9,614 nucleotides of DNA from Pseudobacteriovorax antillogorgiicola (GCA_945897695.1 CAMDGW010000084.1:1-9614), one strand, 5' to 3'; shown: positions 1-7,113, counted from the first letter of the stretch. Numbers and translations are program-made. The notes: generated by a model from the letters alone, not told the origin.

Positions 1-40
1 TGGAGGGCCTGCGTGCATTAATCGGAAATTTCTAAATTTG

Positions 41-388
41 TTATGCTTGCCTGCTACGAACTACCGGTAAACCCTCAGCTTCCCACGCCGTGATTCCACC
101 TGAAACATTCGTGACATCTTTGAAGCCCACTTCTACCAGCGCATTTGCAACGCGCATACTTCGGCCTCCAGACTTACACAAGACTAAGATCGGCTGATCT
201 TTTAGCAGGCCACAGTCGCGATCAAAGGTTTCCGGATTGATTTGACTCATAGAGAAAGTTTTGGCGAAATTGGTTGAAACTTCATCGATTTCGGTTTGCT
301 CTCGCACATCGATCATGATCGCCTTGGAATTAGCCTCCAAGGCTTTTTTAGCTTCTGACACTGTGGCTGATTTTACTGAAGCTGTCAT
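41..388 (-). CDS. Single-domain rhodanese-like sulfurtransferase
   Basis: A 115-residue protein the size of one rhodanese domain, with no signal peptide, so probably cytoplasmic. Visible features are the family opening IDVRE (residues 26-30), the active-site loop CKSGGRS with catalytic Cys71, and the closing GGITAW segment (97-102). Rhodaneses carry sulfane sulfur as a cysteine persulfide and pass it to acceptors such as sulfite, cyanide or thiols. The usual E-x-GHIPGA stretch after the DVRE motif is replaced by a divergent sequence (about residues 33-50), so substrate preference may differ from GlpE or PspE. The ATG at 388 is backed by an AAAGGA site 8 nt upstream, and the stop is TAA. It diverges from a YeeE pair and a persulfide dioxygenase, which suggests it handles persulfide or sulfite from that pathway. 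The fold is sure; the substrate is inferred. Confidence 0.9.
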   Translation of the reverse strand: MTASVKSATVSEAKKALEANSKAIMIDVREQTEIDEVSTNFAKTFSMSQINPETFDRDCGLLKDQPILVLCKSGGRSMRVANALVEVGFKDVTNVSGGITAWEAEGLPVVRSRQA

Positions 389-413
389 TTTGTTGTTCCT
401 TTCGCAATTATCC

Positions 414-448
414 CGAGATTTTGTGAGCCATTTAGCGACAAATTCTCG
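414..448. promoter_or_regulatory. Spaced inverted repeat in divergent gap, candidate operator
   Basis: The arms CGAGATTTTGT (414-424) and ACAAATTCTCG (438-448) are inverted copies matching at 10 of 11 positions, separated by 13 nt. They lie in the 133-nt gap between the divergent rhodanese and YeeE genes. The right arm overlaps where a -35 box would fall for a rightward TAAAAT (462-467). The left arm lies just upstream of a possible leftward GATAAT (412-407). Neither candidate has a good -35 match, so the promoters are tentative. Sulfur modules of this kind are commonly controlled by persulfide-sensing repressors (BigR, SqrR or CstR types), but the site was not matched to any known operator and no regulator gene is present here. 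Confidence 0.35.
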
Positions 449-521
449 TCTTATTTTGGTTTAAAATTATCGCCGCCGGTACTAGATTAGCGTCTGTGCG
501 TTGCTTTTCAAGGGGGCAATT

Positions 522-938
522 ATGGAGCAGTCTTGGATTGATGCAATTTTTGGCGGTGTCATTATTGGATTAGCCGCAGGGTTATTACTCATGACCTATG
601 GTCGAGTCCTAGGGATCAGCGGTATTAGCGGTCGTATTATTGAATTTAAAAGGGGTGAAACCGCCTGGCGTGTCATGTTCATTTGTGGAGTTATGGCGGG
701 TGGGTTCCTTTCTTTCAAAATATGGCCAGATCATTTTGCTACCTTGAAAGGTGGGTCCCTTAATCTCATTCGTGTTTCTATTGCTGGTGTCATTGTTGGC
801 TTTGGCACGAGAATGGGCGGGGGTTGCACAAGTGGGCACGGTGTTTGCGGCATTGGCCGTTTATCGCCAAGAAGTATTATCGCAACTATGATTTTTATTA
901 TCTCTGGTGCCATCACTGTCGCCGTAATAGGGAGGTGA
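522..938 (+). CDS. YeeE/YedE-family half-transporter, first subunit (PmpA-like)
   Basis: A 138-residue hydrophobic protein with about four membrane segments (roughly 8-30, 50-67, 83-98, 117-136). The signature is GGGCTSGHGVCG, with Cys102, His106 and Cys109. This matches the sulfur-transport (YeeE/YedE) family, whose full-length member TsuA imports thiosulfate through conserved cysteines. The half-size form works with a second half encoded next door, and such pairs are called PmpA/PmpB in some bacteria. The ATG at 522 is preferred over an in-frame TTG at 501, because the purine-rich run AGGGGG (511-516) lies 5 nt before the ATG. It is the first gene of an operon with the second half and a persulfide dioxygenase, so the cargo is probably a sulfur compound (thiosulfate, sulfite or persulfide sulfur). 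The family is clear; the cargo is inferred. Confidence 0.88.
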   Translation: MEQSWIDAIFGGVIIGLAAGLLLMTYGRVLGISGISGRIIEFKRGETAWRVMFICGVMAGGFLSFKIWPDHFATLKGGSLNLIRVSIAGVIVGFGTRMGGGCTSGHGVCGIGRLSPRSIIATMIFIISGAITVAVIGR

Positions 939-944
939 GCTTCC

Positions 945-1358
945 ATGCAGTTTGGGATTATTTCATTTCTAATTGGGATGCTGTTCAGCCTAGGTCTAGG
1001 TTTAAGCGGTATGACAGATCCACAGCGAGTTCTTGGGTTTCTTGATTTTTTTGGACGTTGGGATCCAAGTCTAATTTTTGTGATGGCATCCGCCATACCA
1101 GTCTATTTTTTATTTTGGCAGAGCATTCGAGGCAAGCGCAGAGCGCTTTGGGATCCAAAACTGCACGTACCTACAAGACGAGATATTGACAAGAACCTGT
1201 TGGTCGGATCGACTATTTTTGGGATTGGTTGGGGTTTGGTGGGCATTTGCCCTGGTCCTGGCTTCGCTGGTGTCGGGGCCATGTCGTTGACAGCGTTAGT
1301 TTTTATTGTCTGTTATTTTTTAGGGGCTTATTTGGAGGGACTTTTGGGTGGAAATTAA
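945..1358 (+). CDS. YeeE/YedE-family half-transporter, second subunit (PmpB-like)
   Basis: A 137-residue membrane protein with segments near residues 2-22, 41-58, 86-103 and 112-130. An early LGLSGMTDPQRVLGFLD block and a late GICPGPG motif with Cys102 are typical of the C-terminal half of YeeE/YedE transporters. Together with the preceding gene it reconstitutes one full-length transporter split into two polypeptides. A basic, polar loop at about residues 61-83 should lie outside the membrane. A strong GGAGG (931-935) sits 9 nt before the ATG and overlaps the end of the first subunit gene, whose stop is only 6 nt away, so the two are probably translationally coupled. Its own 3' end overlaps the dioxygenase gene by 11 nt. 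Cys102 here and Cys102 of the partner are the likely sulfur-relay residues, by analogy with TsuA. Confidence 0.88.
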   Translation: MQFGIISFLIGMLFSLGLGLSGMTDPQRVLGFLDFFGRWDPSLIFVMASAIPVYFLFWQSIRGKRRALWDPKLHVPTRRDIDKNLLVGSTIFGIGWGLVGICPGPGFAGVGAMSLTALVFIVCYFLGAYLEGLLGGN

Positions 1359-2205
1359 GACCTGGTTTGACAAGGATACTTTCACTTTGACGTATTGTGT
1401 TTATGAACCTTCCACTAAAGACGCGATAGTGATCGACGCAGTCTGGAACTATGACCCGGCAAGTGGTGCTCTCACCTCAAGATCTTTAAGCGATGTCTCC
1501 GATTTTTTGAAAACGAACGGTTTGAACCTTCACTACATCTTGGAAACCCACGCCCATGCTGATCATGTCACCGGCGCTCAGCCGTTAAAGGCTTTGTTCC
1601 CCAAAGCAAAGGTCGCTATTGGCTCGAGAATCACAGAGGTGCAAACGGTCTTTAAGCAAGTCTTCAATTTTGATGATCAATTTGCCATAGACGGCAGACA
1701 ATTTGATGAGCTTTTACAGGACGCAAGCGAAATCAAAGCTGGGAGTCTAACCATCAAAATAATGTTTACGCCCGGACATACACCTGCTTGTGTGAGTTAT
1801 TTGATCGGCGACGCCCTTTTTACTGGGGATGCTTTATTTATGCCTGATTCGGGGACCGGTCGATGTGACTTCCCATCAGGCAGTGCGGCAACCTTGTTTG
1901 ATAGTATTACTAAGCTTTACAAATTACCGGACAGTACCAGGTTTTTTACAGGGCATGACTATATGCCAAATGGCCGTGAGCTTCGCTATGAGTCTACCAT
2001 TGGCGAAAGCAAAAAAAGTAATATCCAGCTTAGTGAGCAGACTACAAAATTTGACTATGTAACTTTTCGCACTGCGCGCGATAAGACGCTATCTGCTCCA
2101 AGACTTCTACTGCCAAGTATTCAGGTAAATGCGGACGGCGGTAAGCTACCGTCCCCGGAGTCCAATGGAAACCGATATCTGAAAATGCCAATTAAAGCGG
2201 TCTGA
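1348..2205 (+). CDS. blh: Blh/ETHE1-type persulfide dioxygenase (metallo-beta-lactamase fold)
   Basis: A 285-residue metallo-beta-lactamase-fold enzyme. The metal-site motifs are THAHADH (His68, His70, Asp72, His73), TPGHT (His144), FTGDALF (Asp161) and GHDY (His203). The GTGRCDFPSG segment (169-178) marks the persulfide dioxygenase branch rather than glyoxalase II. The C-terminal block with PSIQVNADGGKLP and ENGNRYLKMP-like residues resembles Blh proteins. The family uses mononuclear iron to oxidise glutathione persulfide or a related low-molecular-weight persulfide to sulfite. The start is GTG, inside the end of the preceding gene, with GGAGGG (1334-1339) 8 nt upstream, so expression is tied to the transporter. 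There is no fused rhodanese domain as in CstB, but a separate rhodanese diverges from the operon. Its stop lies 10 nt from the stop of the convergent M16 gene. Confidence 0.92.
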   Translation: MEIKTWFDKDTFTLTYCVYEPSTKDAIVIDAVWNYDPASGALTSRSLSDVSDFLKTNGLNLHYILETHAHADHVTGAQPLKALFPKAKVAIGSRITEVQTVFKQVFNFDDQFAIDGRQFDELLQDASEIKAGSLTIKIMFTPGHTPACVSYLIGDALFTGDALFMPDSGTGRCDFPSGSAATLFDSITKLYKLPDSTRFFTGHDYMPNGRELRYESTIGESKKSNIQLSEQTTKFDYVTFRTARDKTLSAPRLLLPSIQVNADGGKLPSPESNGNRYLKMPIKAV

Positions 2206-2215
2206 ATTCGTGAGC

Positions 2216-3556
2216 TTAAATATTTCTTAGGGGTTTAATCCATTCGCTTTTGAATTTTTCTTTGTCATAAACAATGCCGACGCGGAAGTTCTGCAATACA
2301 TCTTTAGCCACCCGCTGAATGTCAGCAGGCGTCACGGCATCAATTCTCCCAGGTAATTCATACACGATCGAGGCGTCGCCAAAATAGGCCTGAGCGTTTG
2401 ATAAGGCGCCAGCAAGTTGGTCATGAGTTTCCATGGTCAAATAATATGCCGTGGTGAAAACGTTGCGGTATTCGTTTAGGTCCTCAGCTGAAATTTTGTT
2501 ATCACGCAGGTCTTTAATCACGGCAGCAATGGTCTCGAGGGTTTCTTTAGGTTTTGATGTCGAGGCCGCGATCATGCCAATCCCCTGGCTGTATTGAACA
2601 GTGGCGGCGTTAACAGAGTAAGACAGACTGCGCTTTGTCCGGACCTCTTCGTGTAGTTTCTCACTTAAGATTTCAAATAATACCTCTGCTGCGGCTGCGT
2701 CAGTTGATGTGGCCGAGGGGGCGTTAAACTTAGCGCGAATGTATGCCGTTGGAATTTCTCGATGCTCGAATGCGACATAGTTTTGAGAATTATAAGTTGG
2801 GGAAGGAATTGATTTTACCTGTCGTTGAATTTTTGGCAATTTTCCAAGTTTTGACTCGAAGGCTGCCAATGTCTTCTTTGTGATCTTCGGTCCCGCGTAA
2901 GTAATGAAGATGCTTGTAGCATCAAGTACTGATGTGTAGTAGCTGCGCAGCATTTCCGCGTTAAATGTTTCAATTTGTTTGATGCCATCTTCTGGAAGGA
3001 GACGGTATGGGTGTGTCGTGTCGTAAAAAACAGTATTTACAACTGAATTGACGCGACTTTCGGGGTTTTGCATTTCTTGCTGAAACTCAGCAATTTGATG
3101 TTTTTTGGCCAGTTCTACATCTTCTGGTGTGAATGAAGGCTCTGTGACGACTGACATGATTAGCTCAAGGGCCTGAGGTAAGTAGTCATTTATAACCTCA
3201 ATTTCACAGGAGCTGATTTCGACGCCTCCGCTGCAGTTGACGCCCATGGAGTACTTTTCGGTCAGAGCAAATATTTTATCTTTAGGAAATTTTTTCGTTG
3301 AATAGGGCAAGCTTTCAAAACCTAGAATATTTATGGCTCTTCGCTCTGGTGGCAATTGGGATGAGCCAGTCATAAAGCGAACTTCTATGTGGACGATGTC
3401 GCTGCCAGGGGTTTCTCGGGCAATAACAGGGATGCCATTTTCAAGCCAGCTTTTTGTGGTCAGTTTTCGATCCGTCGAGGTTGTTGACGGTTCAGCGAAA
3501 ACTGGCAGTGCTACAAAAAACAGGCAGATTAAATTTGCTAAAAAGGCTTTATTCAT
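2216..3556 (-). CDS. Exported M16-family protein, R/Y subunit lacking the zinc motif
   Basis: A 446-residue protein with a Sec signal peptide (hydrophobic core about 7-19, likely cut after Ala21), so periplasmic. It has the two-lobe M16B layout. Where active members carry HxxEH, this one has ILGFESL (77-83), so it cannot bind zinc in the usual way. The second lobe keeps the conserved EEVRTKRSLSYSV segment with Arg309 and Tyr313, the R/Y pair that contacts substrate in M16 enzymes. In characterised bacterial two-subunit M16B peptidases, one chain gives the zinc site and the other gives R/Y. The gene 31 nt upstream supplies the former. GAGGG (3564-3568) sits 7 nt before the ATG. The natural substrate cannot be read from sequence. 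Being the second member of a heterodimer is inferred but well supported by the complementary motifs. Confidence 0.9.
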   Translation of the reverse strand: MNKAFLANLICLFFVALPVFAEPSTTSTDRKLTTKSWLENGIPVIARETPGSDIVHIEVRFMTGSSQLPPERRAINILGFESLPYSTKKFPKDKIFALTEKYSMGVNCSGGVEISSCEIEVINDYLPQALELIMSVVTEPSFTPEDVELAKKHQIAEFQQEMQNPESRVNSVVNTVFYDTTHPYRLLPEDGIKQIETFNAEMLRSYYTSVLDATSIFITYAGPKITKKTLAAFESKLGKLPKIQRQVKSIPSPTYNSQNYVAFEHREIPTAYIRAKFNAPSATSTDAAAAEVLFEILSEKLHEEVRTKRSLSYSVNAATVQYSQGIGMIAASTSKPKETLETIAAVIKDLRDNKISAEDLNEYRNVFTTAYYLTMETHDQLAGALSNAQAYFGDASIVYELPGRIDAVTPADIQRVAKDVLQNFRVGIVYDKEKFKSEWIKPLRNI

Positions 3557-3587
3557 GGTGAGACCCTCACGACTTTAATCATATTTA

Positions 3588-4964
3588 TCAATAGTTTTTG
3601 AGAAATTTTTCGACAAAAGGCGCGGAGTTGTCTTTGATTTTTGCCTTTTCGGAATCTTTAGGGCTTAGCAGTGTAGTTGTCACGTATGGTTTGTCGATCA
3701 GATATTTTTTAACGACGTTTTGGACGTCTTTAATGCTGACCTTTTCCATTGAACGCAGGTAGGAATCATAATAATCAAGTCCAGTAATGGCCCACCAGAA
3801 TGCCATTGTTTTTGCATAGGCGCTTGGCTTGTTCAGTTCCATTTTGTAGTTGATTTTGAGTTTTCGTCGAACGTCATCAAGCTGTACTTGGGAAAAGTAG
3901 CCTTCTTTAACCCACTGCGCAGGCTCCTTTAACAGCTCTGCTTTTGCTTTAACGGCATTTTCTGGCGAGGTCATAGCAAACATGACCAGTTCTCCAGCGC
4001 GGCTCTGTGTGTGATATGAGAATCCAGAATTCAAGGTTAAGCCACTGTCGATATATTTTTTGAAAAACTTTCCGGAGCGGTGATCGAGCAGATTGATCAG
4101 AATGTCGAAGGCCCAAGTGTCCGCTTTCTCCACGGTCGCTCTCGGACCTTTCCAAGTGATTTGTTGATTGACGTTCTGCGCTAGCGGGTGGGTCTTCACC
4201 ACTTCGGTAGTCTGTGGGAATGCTGGAAACGCCCCGCGACTCAGAGGCTTCCATCCAGGCGGTGTTTTCCAGTTTGAAAAGTGTTTGTTAACCATGCCCG
4301 TCAGTTTTGCGGGATTTACGTCACCAGCGACAATCAAGGCACTATTAGCCGGAACGAATACATCATCCCTAATCTGGAGTAATTGCTCACGGGTGGCCTT
4401 TTCGATGATTGATCGGCGACCCAGCGGGTTACGCAGGTACTCCTGATTGCCGTAAATGGCCATGCGCTCTATATTAAATAAATCAAAACCTGGTTGACTG
4501 GCGTTGCGGTCGTACTCATCAAGAACTACTTTTCGCTCCCGTTCGAGCTCGTTGGCCTCTAAAAGTGGAGTGCTGATTGCGTCAGCCATGAATTGTAAGC
4601 CTTCGTCTAAGTTTTTTGATGGCAGCGTGAAATAGTAGCGAACCATTTCGGCACTAGTGTCGCCGTTGAAGGTGATTCCCAGTTGTCTGATTCGCTTGCT
4701 GAACGCTTCCTGGTTCGGAAGTCGCTGATTGCCCTTGAAGAACATGTGTTCCCAAACATGGGTGAGTCCATTAGTACTCGGCAATTCAGTCATTGCTCCT
4801 GCCTTTGCAACCAAAACAATAGTCACAAGCGGCACTTTAGACATTGGAATAGCCATAATCTGCATACCGTTGGTGGCGTTTACCAGTTCATAGGGCTTTT
4901 CCGAAGCGGACCAGGCACGTGGAGTTAACAGCATCACTGCTGCCAACATTAAGCGAAGAATCAT
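3588..4964 (-). CDS. Exported M16-family zinc metallopeptidase, catalytic subunit
   Basis: A 458-residue M16 peptidase with a signal peptide (MILRL followed by a hydrophobic stretch, cleavage near residues 19-20). The inverted zinc motif HVWEH lies at 69-73. Third ligand Glu150 is 77 residues after the second His, the same spacing as in insulin-degrading enzyme, and the conserved Glu143 lies 7 residues before it. In the second lobe, the position of the R/Y pair reads IDSGLTLNSG with no arginine, so this chain appears to need the R/Y-bearing partner encoded downstream. The ATG at 4964 is chosen because GAGGA (minus strand, 4977-4973) is 8 nt upstream. The longer TTG start at 4979 overlaps that site and would add five residues before the signal peptide. 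It lies 27 nt after the Fe-S oxidoreductase gene and is likely co-transcribed with it. Confidence 0.93.
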   Translation of the reverse strand: MILRLMLAAVMLLTPRAWSASEKPYELVNATNGMQIMAIPMSKVPLVTIVLVAKAGAMTELPSTNGLTHVWEHMFFKGNQRLPNQEAFSKRIRQLGITFNGDTSAEMVRYYFTLPSKNLDEGLQFMADAISTPLLEANELERERKVVLDEYDRNASQPGFDLFNIERMAIYGNQEYLRNPLGRRSIIEKATREQLLQIRDDVFVPANSALIVAGDVNPAKLTGMVNKHFSNWKTPPGWKPLSRGAFPAFPQTTEVVKTHPLAQNVNQQITWKGPRATVEKADTWAFDILINLLDHRSGKFFKKYIDSGLTLNSGFSYHTQSRAGELVMFAMTSPENAVKAKAELLKEPAQWVKEGYFSQVQLDDVRRKLKINYKMELNKPSAYAKTMAFWWAITGLDYYDSYLRSMEKVSIKDVQNVVKKYLIDKPYVTTTLLSPKDSEKAKIKDNSAPFVEKFLKNY

Positions 4965-4972
4965 GATCTCTG

Positions 4973-4977
4973 TCCTC
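4973..4977 (-). promoter_or_regulatory. Ribosome binding site fixing the M16 catalytic subunit start
   Basis: GAGGA on the minus strand, 8 nt before the ATG at 4964. The alternative TTG start at 4979 lies at this site, so the site can only serve the shorter form. Confidence 0.7.
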
Positions 4978-4991
4978 AATCTATTCCGTGA

Positions 4992-7016
4992 TTAAGTTGG
5001 TAATGCTTCCGCAACAATTTCAGCAATATCTTTGACGGTGACTTGATCGCCTTTACCCTCACCTTTAATGCCGTCTGTCATCATTGTCATGCAGAATGGG
5101 CATGCAGTTGCCACAGTCGATGCGCCGGTTTTGAGGGCTTCCTGAGCCCGCTCAACATTGACTCTTTTGCCAATGTGTTCTTCCATCCACATGCGTCCGC
5201 CGCCTGCCCCACAGCAGAAACCTTTTTCTTTGTTTCGTTGCATTTCTGTCACGGGTATTTTTGTGAACGTTTCGATGGCTTTGCGCGGTTCTTCATAAAC
5301 GTCGTTGTGACGACCAAGGTAGCAGCTGTCGTGATAGGTCACGGAAGTCGCTTCAGCGGGAACATTTGCGGCTTTGACTTTGCCGGTAGTCACCAGGTCT
5401 GTGATCAGTTGGCTATGATGAATGACTTCCGCATCAAATCCAAAGTCAGGGTATTCGTTTTTGATTGTATTGAAGCAATGAGGGCAGCCTGTCACGACCT
5501 TTTTCACATTGTATTTTTTGAGGGTCTCCACGTTTTCTTGGATCGCCATATTTGCCAGATATTCGTTACCAAGACGTCTTGCAGTATCGCCGTTACATTT
5601 TTCTTCTGTGCCGAGGATGGAAAAGCTGACATTTGCACTCTGCATAATCTTGGCAATAGATTTGCTGACCTTTTTATATCGATCATCATAGCTACCCGCA
5701 CAGCCAACCCAGAAGAGGTACTCAACATCACTTTTTTGCGCCATTGTAGTGACGCCGAGTCCATCGGCCCATTTAGCGCGATCACTGTGGGGCATTGCCC
5801 AAGGTGAAAAGTTATTCTCCAGATTTTTAAATGTGTTTCCAAGCTCAGCGGGGAAGTTACCTTCGGTCAAAGTCATGTACCTACGCATATCAACAATAGC
5901 TGGGATATGTTCGATGTAGAGAGGGCAAGCTTCCATGCATGCTCCGCAAGTGGTACAACTCCAAAGCTCGTCACGGTGCACGATTCCAGGGGAGGAGTCA
6001 TCGCCAATCAAGGTCTTGCGATTAGTTGGCTCAGGATTAGCAATACTGTCTTTTAGGGTTTCTTTCAGGTGATGAATGATTTTGCGCGGATCCAGAGGTT
6101 TACCGGTATAGTTTGCGGGACATTGTTCTGTACAGCGACCACATTCAACGCAGGTCATCCCGTCAAGGAGTTGTTTCCAAGTGAAATCCTCCATTTTCCC
6201 GGCGCCAAAAGATTCTGCGTCATCTTTAAACTCCATGGGGCGAAGACGGCCACTGCCTTTGTGGCTACGAAAGAAAATATTCGGCCAAACCCAAATAAGG
6301 TGCTGGTGCTTTGAAAACGGAAGAAATGTCGTGAAACTGAACAAAACCAGGCAGTGAATAAACCACCAAGATTTATAGAAACCTGCATAACCATCTGGTG
6401 TAACCACTCCAAAAATCGATGCAACGGAGCTCGCAAGCCCCCAAGACATTGGAACGAACGAAGCTGAAATTCCTTGTCCATCCGCTAGCCCAGCTTTTGC
6501 GCCCATATAGAGCATGGTTGTTACAACCAGTCCGAGGATAAAGCTCAGTACAATGTAGGCATCGGTGCGGCTTGACTGCGCCAGACCCTGAAAACGTCGC
6601 GGGGGAAAAAACATACGACGAACGATCGCATAGGAGATAGCAATGGCAACCGCAGCGTTGCCGTAGTCTTGACTGACCAAATATACGTTAAACAATGAAC
6701 CCTCTCCCAGGAGCCACTTGTATGAAAATCCGGGAATGATTCCAGATAGAATAGTTTCACCAGTTCCAATTGTAACAGTGACGAATCCCCAGAAAATCAA
6801 CGCGTGCATGACGCCTGCAGAGAGATCCTTGAACATTTTTTGTTGGAGGAACCCAAAGAGTAGAGTTTGCTTTATGCGTTCCGGCATATTGTCAATTCTG
6901 ACATCTTCAGTCCCTTTGCCCAGGTGGACCGTCGCCCAGGTGCGGCTCAAGTTATACCCGAAGTATCCAAAGACTCCGGCAGTAACCAATGCAAACACGA
7001 TGTTGAAGATGCCCAT
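4992..7016 (-). CDS. Membrane Fe-S oxidoreductase, EtfD/EMO-like (NarI-like, 2x4Fe-4S, 2xCCG)
   Basis: A 674-residue integral membrane redox protein. The N-terminal part (1-235) has about five or six membrane helices of NarI/cytochrome-b type, with possible haem ligands such as His71 and His221. Next come two 4Fe-4S motifs: Cys289, 292, 295, 299 and Cys354, 357, 360, 364. Two CCG domains follow. The first has Cys439, Cys474 (KCNGD in place of CCG) and CPHC 511-514. The second has Cys565, CCG 601-603 and CPFC 639-642, and this domain type can hold noncubane 4Fe-4S clusters. This architecture matches the ETF:menaquinone oxidoreductases called EMO, and mycobacterial EtfD, which pass electrons from acyl-CoA dehydrogenases via ETF to the quinone pool. 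No etfA or etfB lies nearby, so the partner is unproven and a heterodisulfide-reductase-like role is possible. The ATG at 7016 has GGAGG 7 nt upstream; a GTG at 7040 does not fit this site. Confidence 0.9.
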   Translation of the reverse strand: MGIFNIVFALVTAGVFGYFGYNLSRTWATVHLGKGTEDVRIDNMPERIKQTLLFGFLQQKMFKDLSAGVMHALIFWGFVTVTIGTGETILSGIIPGFSYKWLLGEGSLFNVYLVSQDYGNAAVAIAISYAIVRRMFFPPRRFQGLAQSSRTDAYIVLSFILGLVVTTMLYMGAKAGLADGQGISASFVPMSWGLASSVASIFGVVTPDGYAGFYKSWWFIHCLVLFSFTTFLPFSKHQHLIWVWPNIFFRSHKGSGRLRPMEFKDDAESFGAGKMEDFTWKQLLDGMTCVECGRCTEQCPANYTGKPLDPRKIIHHLKETLKDSIANPEPTNRKTLIGDDSSPGIVHRDELWSCTTCGACMEACPLYIEHIPAIVDMRRYMTLTEGNFPAELGNTFKNLENNFSPWAMPHSDRAKWADGLGVTTMAQKSDVEYLFWVGCAGSYDDRYKKVSKSIAKIMQSANVSFSILGTEEKCNGDTARRLGNEYLANMAIQENVETLKKYNVKKVVTGCPHCFNTIKNEYPDFGFDAEVIHHSQLITDLVTTGKVKAANVPAEATSVTYHDSCYLGRHNDVYEEPRKAIETFTKIPVTEMQRNKEKGFCCGAGGGRMWMEEHIGKRVNVERAQEALKTGASTVATACPFCMTMMTDGIKGEGKGDQVTVKDIAEIVAEALPT

Positions 7017-7113
7017 GCAAATGCCTCCATGACACGTCACCAGATCAGCTAATGTGCAAACAATTTTAGTCGATTACAGGTTGGAAATCTACGATGATCA
7101 TCTGCAAATGCCT
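7016..7113. repeat. 11-bp direct repeat around the EtfD-like leader
   Basis: TGCAAATGCCT occurs at 7016-7026 and again at 7103-7113, 87 bp apart. The first copy covers the last base of the start codon complement, the spacer and the edge of the ribosome binding site of the EtfD-like gene. The second lies upstream in its leader or promoter region. Just left of the second copy is the perfect palindrome GATGATCATC (7093-7102). CAAAT and ATTTG (7105-7109 and 7114-7118) also form a 5-bp inverted repeat overlapping the second copy. The repeat is exact, but function is unknown and chance is possible. Confidence 0.3.
7024..7028 (-). promoter_or_regulatory. Ribosome binding site fixing the EtfD-like start
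   Basis: GGAGG on the minus strand, 7 nt before the ATG at 7016. It lies inside the longer reading frame that begins with GTG at 7040, and so argues for the shorter protein starting MGIFN. Confidence 0.75.

Noticed and set aside
1..40. Possible gene end or terminator at the left edge
   Set aside because: Only AAATTT-CT-AAATTT (26-39) is visible. It is a low-complexity symmetric run without GC stem or T-tract, and 40 nt are too few to assign anything.
501..519. Hairpin hiding the first YeeE ribosome binding site (TTGC...GCAA)
   Set aside because: It needs four consecutive G-T wobbles next to four normal pairs and a three-base loop. Too unstable to propose regulation.
501..521. TTG start at 501 for the first YeeE half
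   Set aside because: The purine-rich ribosome-binding run lies between it and the ATG at 522, and the protein beginning MEQSW fits the family start.
2206..2215. Bidirectional terminator between the convergent blh and M16 genes
   Set aside because: Only 10 nt separate the stops. The best pairing (AAGC with GCTT around an EcoRI-like palindrome) is four base pairs with a large loop and no T-run, which is too weak to call.
4965..4979. TTG start at 4979 giving a 463-residue M16 peptidase
   Set aside because: The TTG overlaps the GAGGA site that is correctly spaced for the ATG at 4964, and the shorter form gives a clean signal peptide.
5043..5807. Long rightward open frame (254 codons) opposite the EtfD-like gene
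   Set aside because: It lies wholly antisense to the two CCG domains, whose cysteine motifs are intact. Its translation is rich in Cys, His and Phe with no recognisable domain, and it has no supporting neighbours.
7017..7040. GTG start at 7040 giving a 682-residue EtfD-like protein
   Set aside because: The GGAGG at 7024-7028 serves the ATG at 7016. The extra residues would include two cysteines ahead of a membrane helix, with no family support that I can see.
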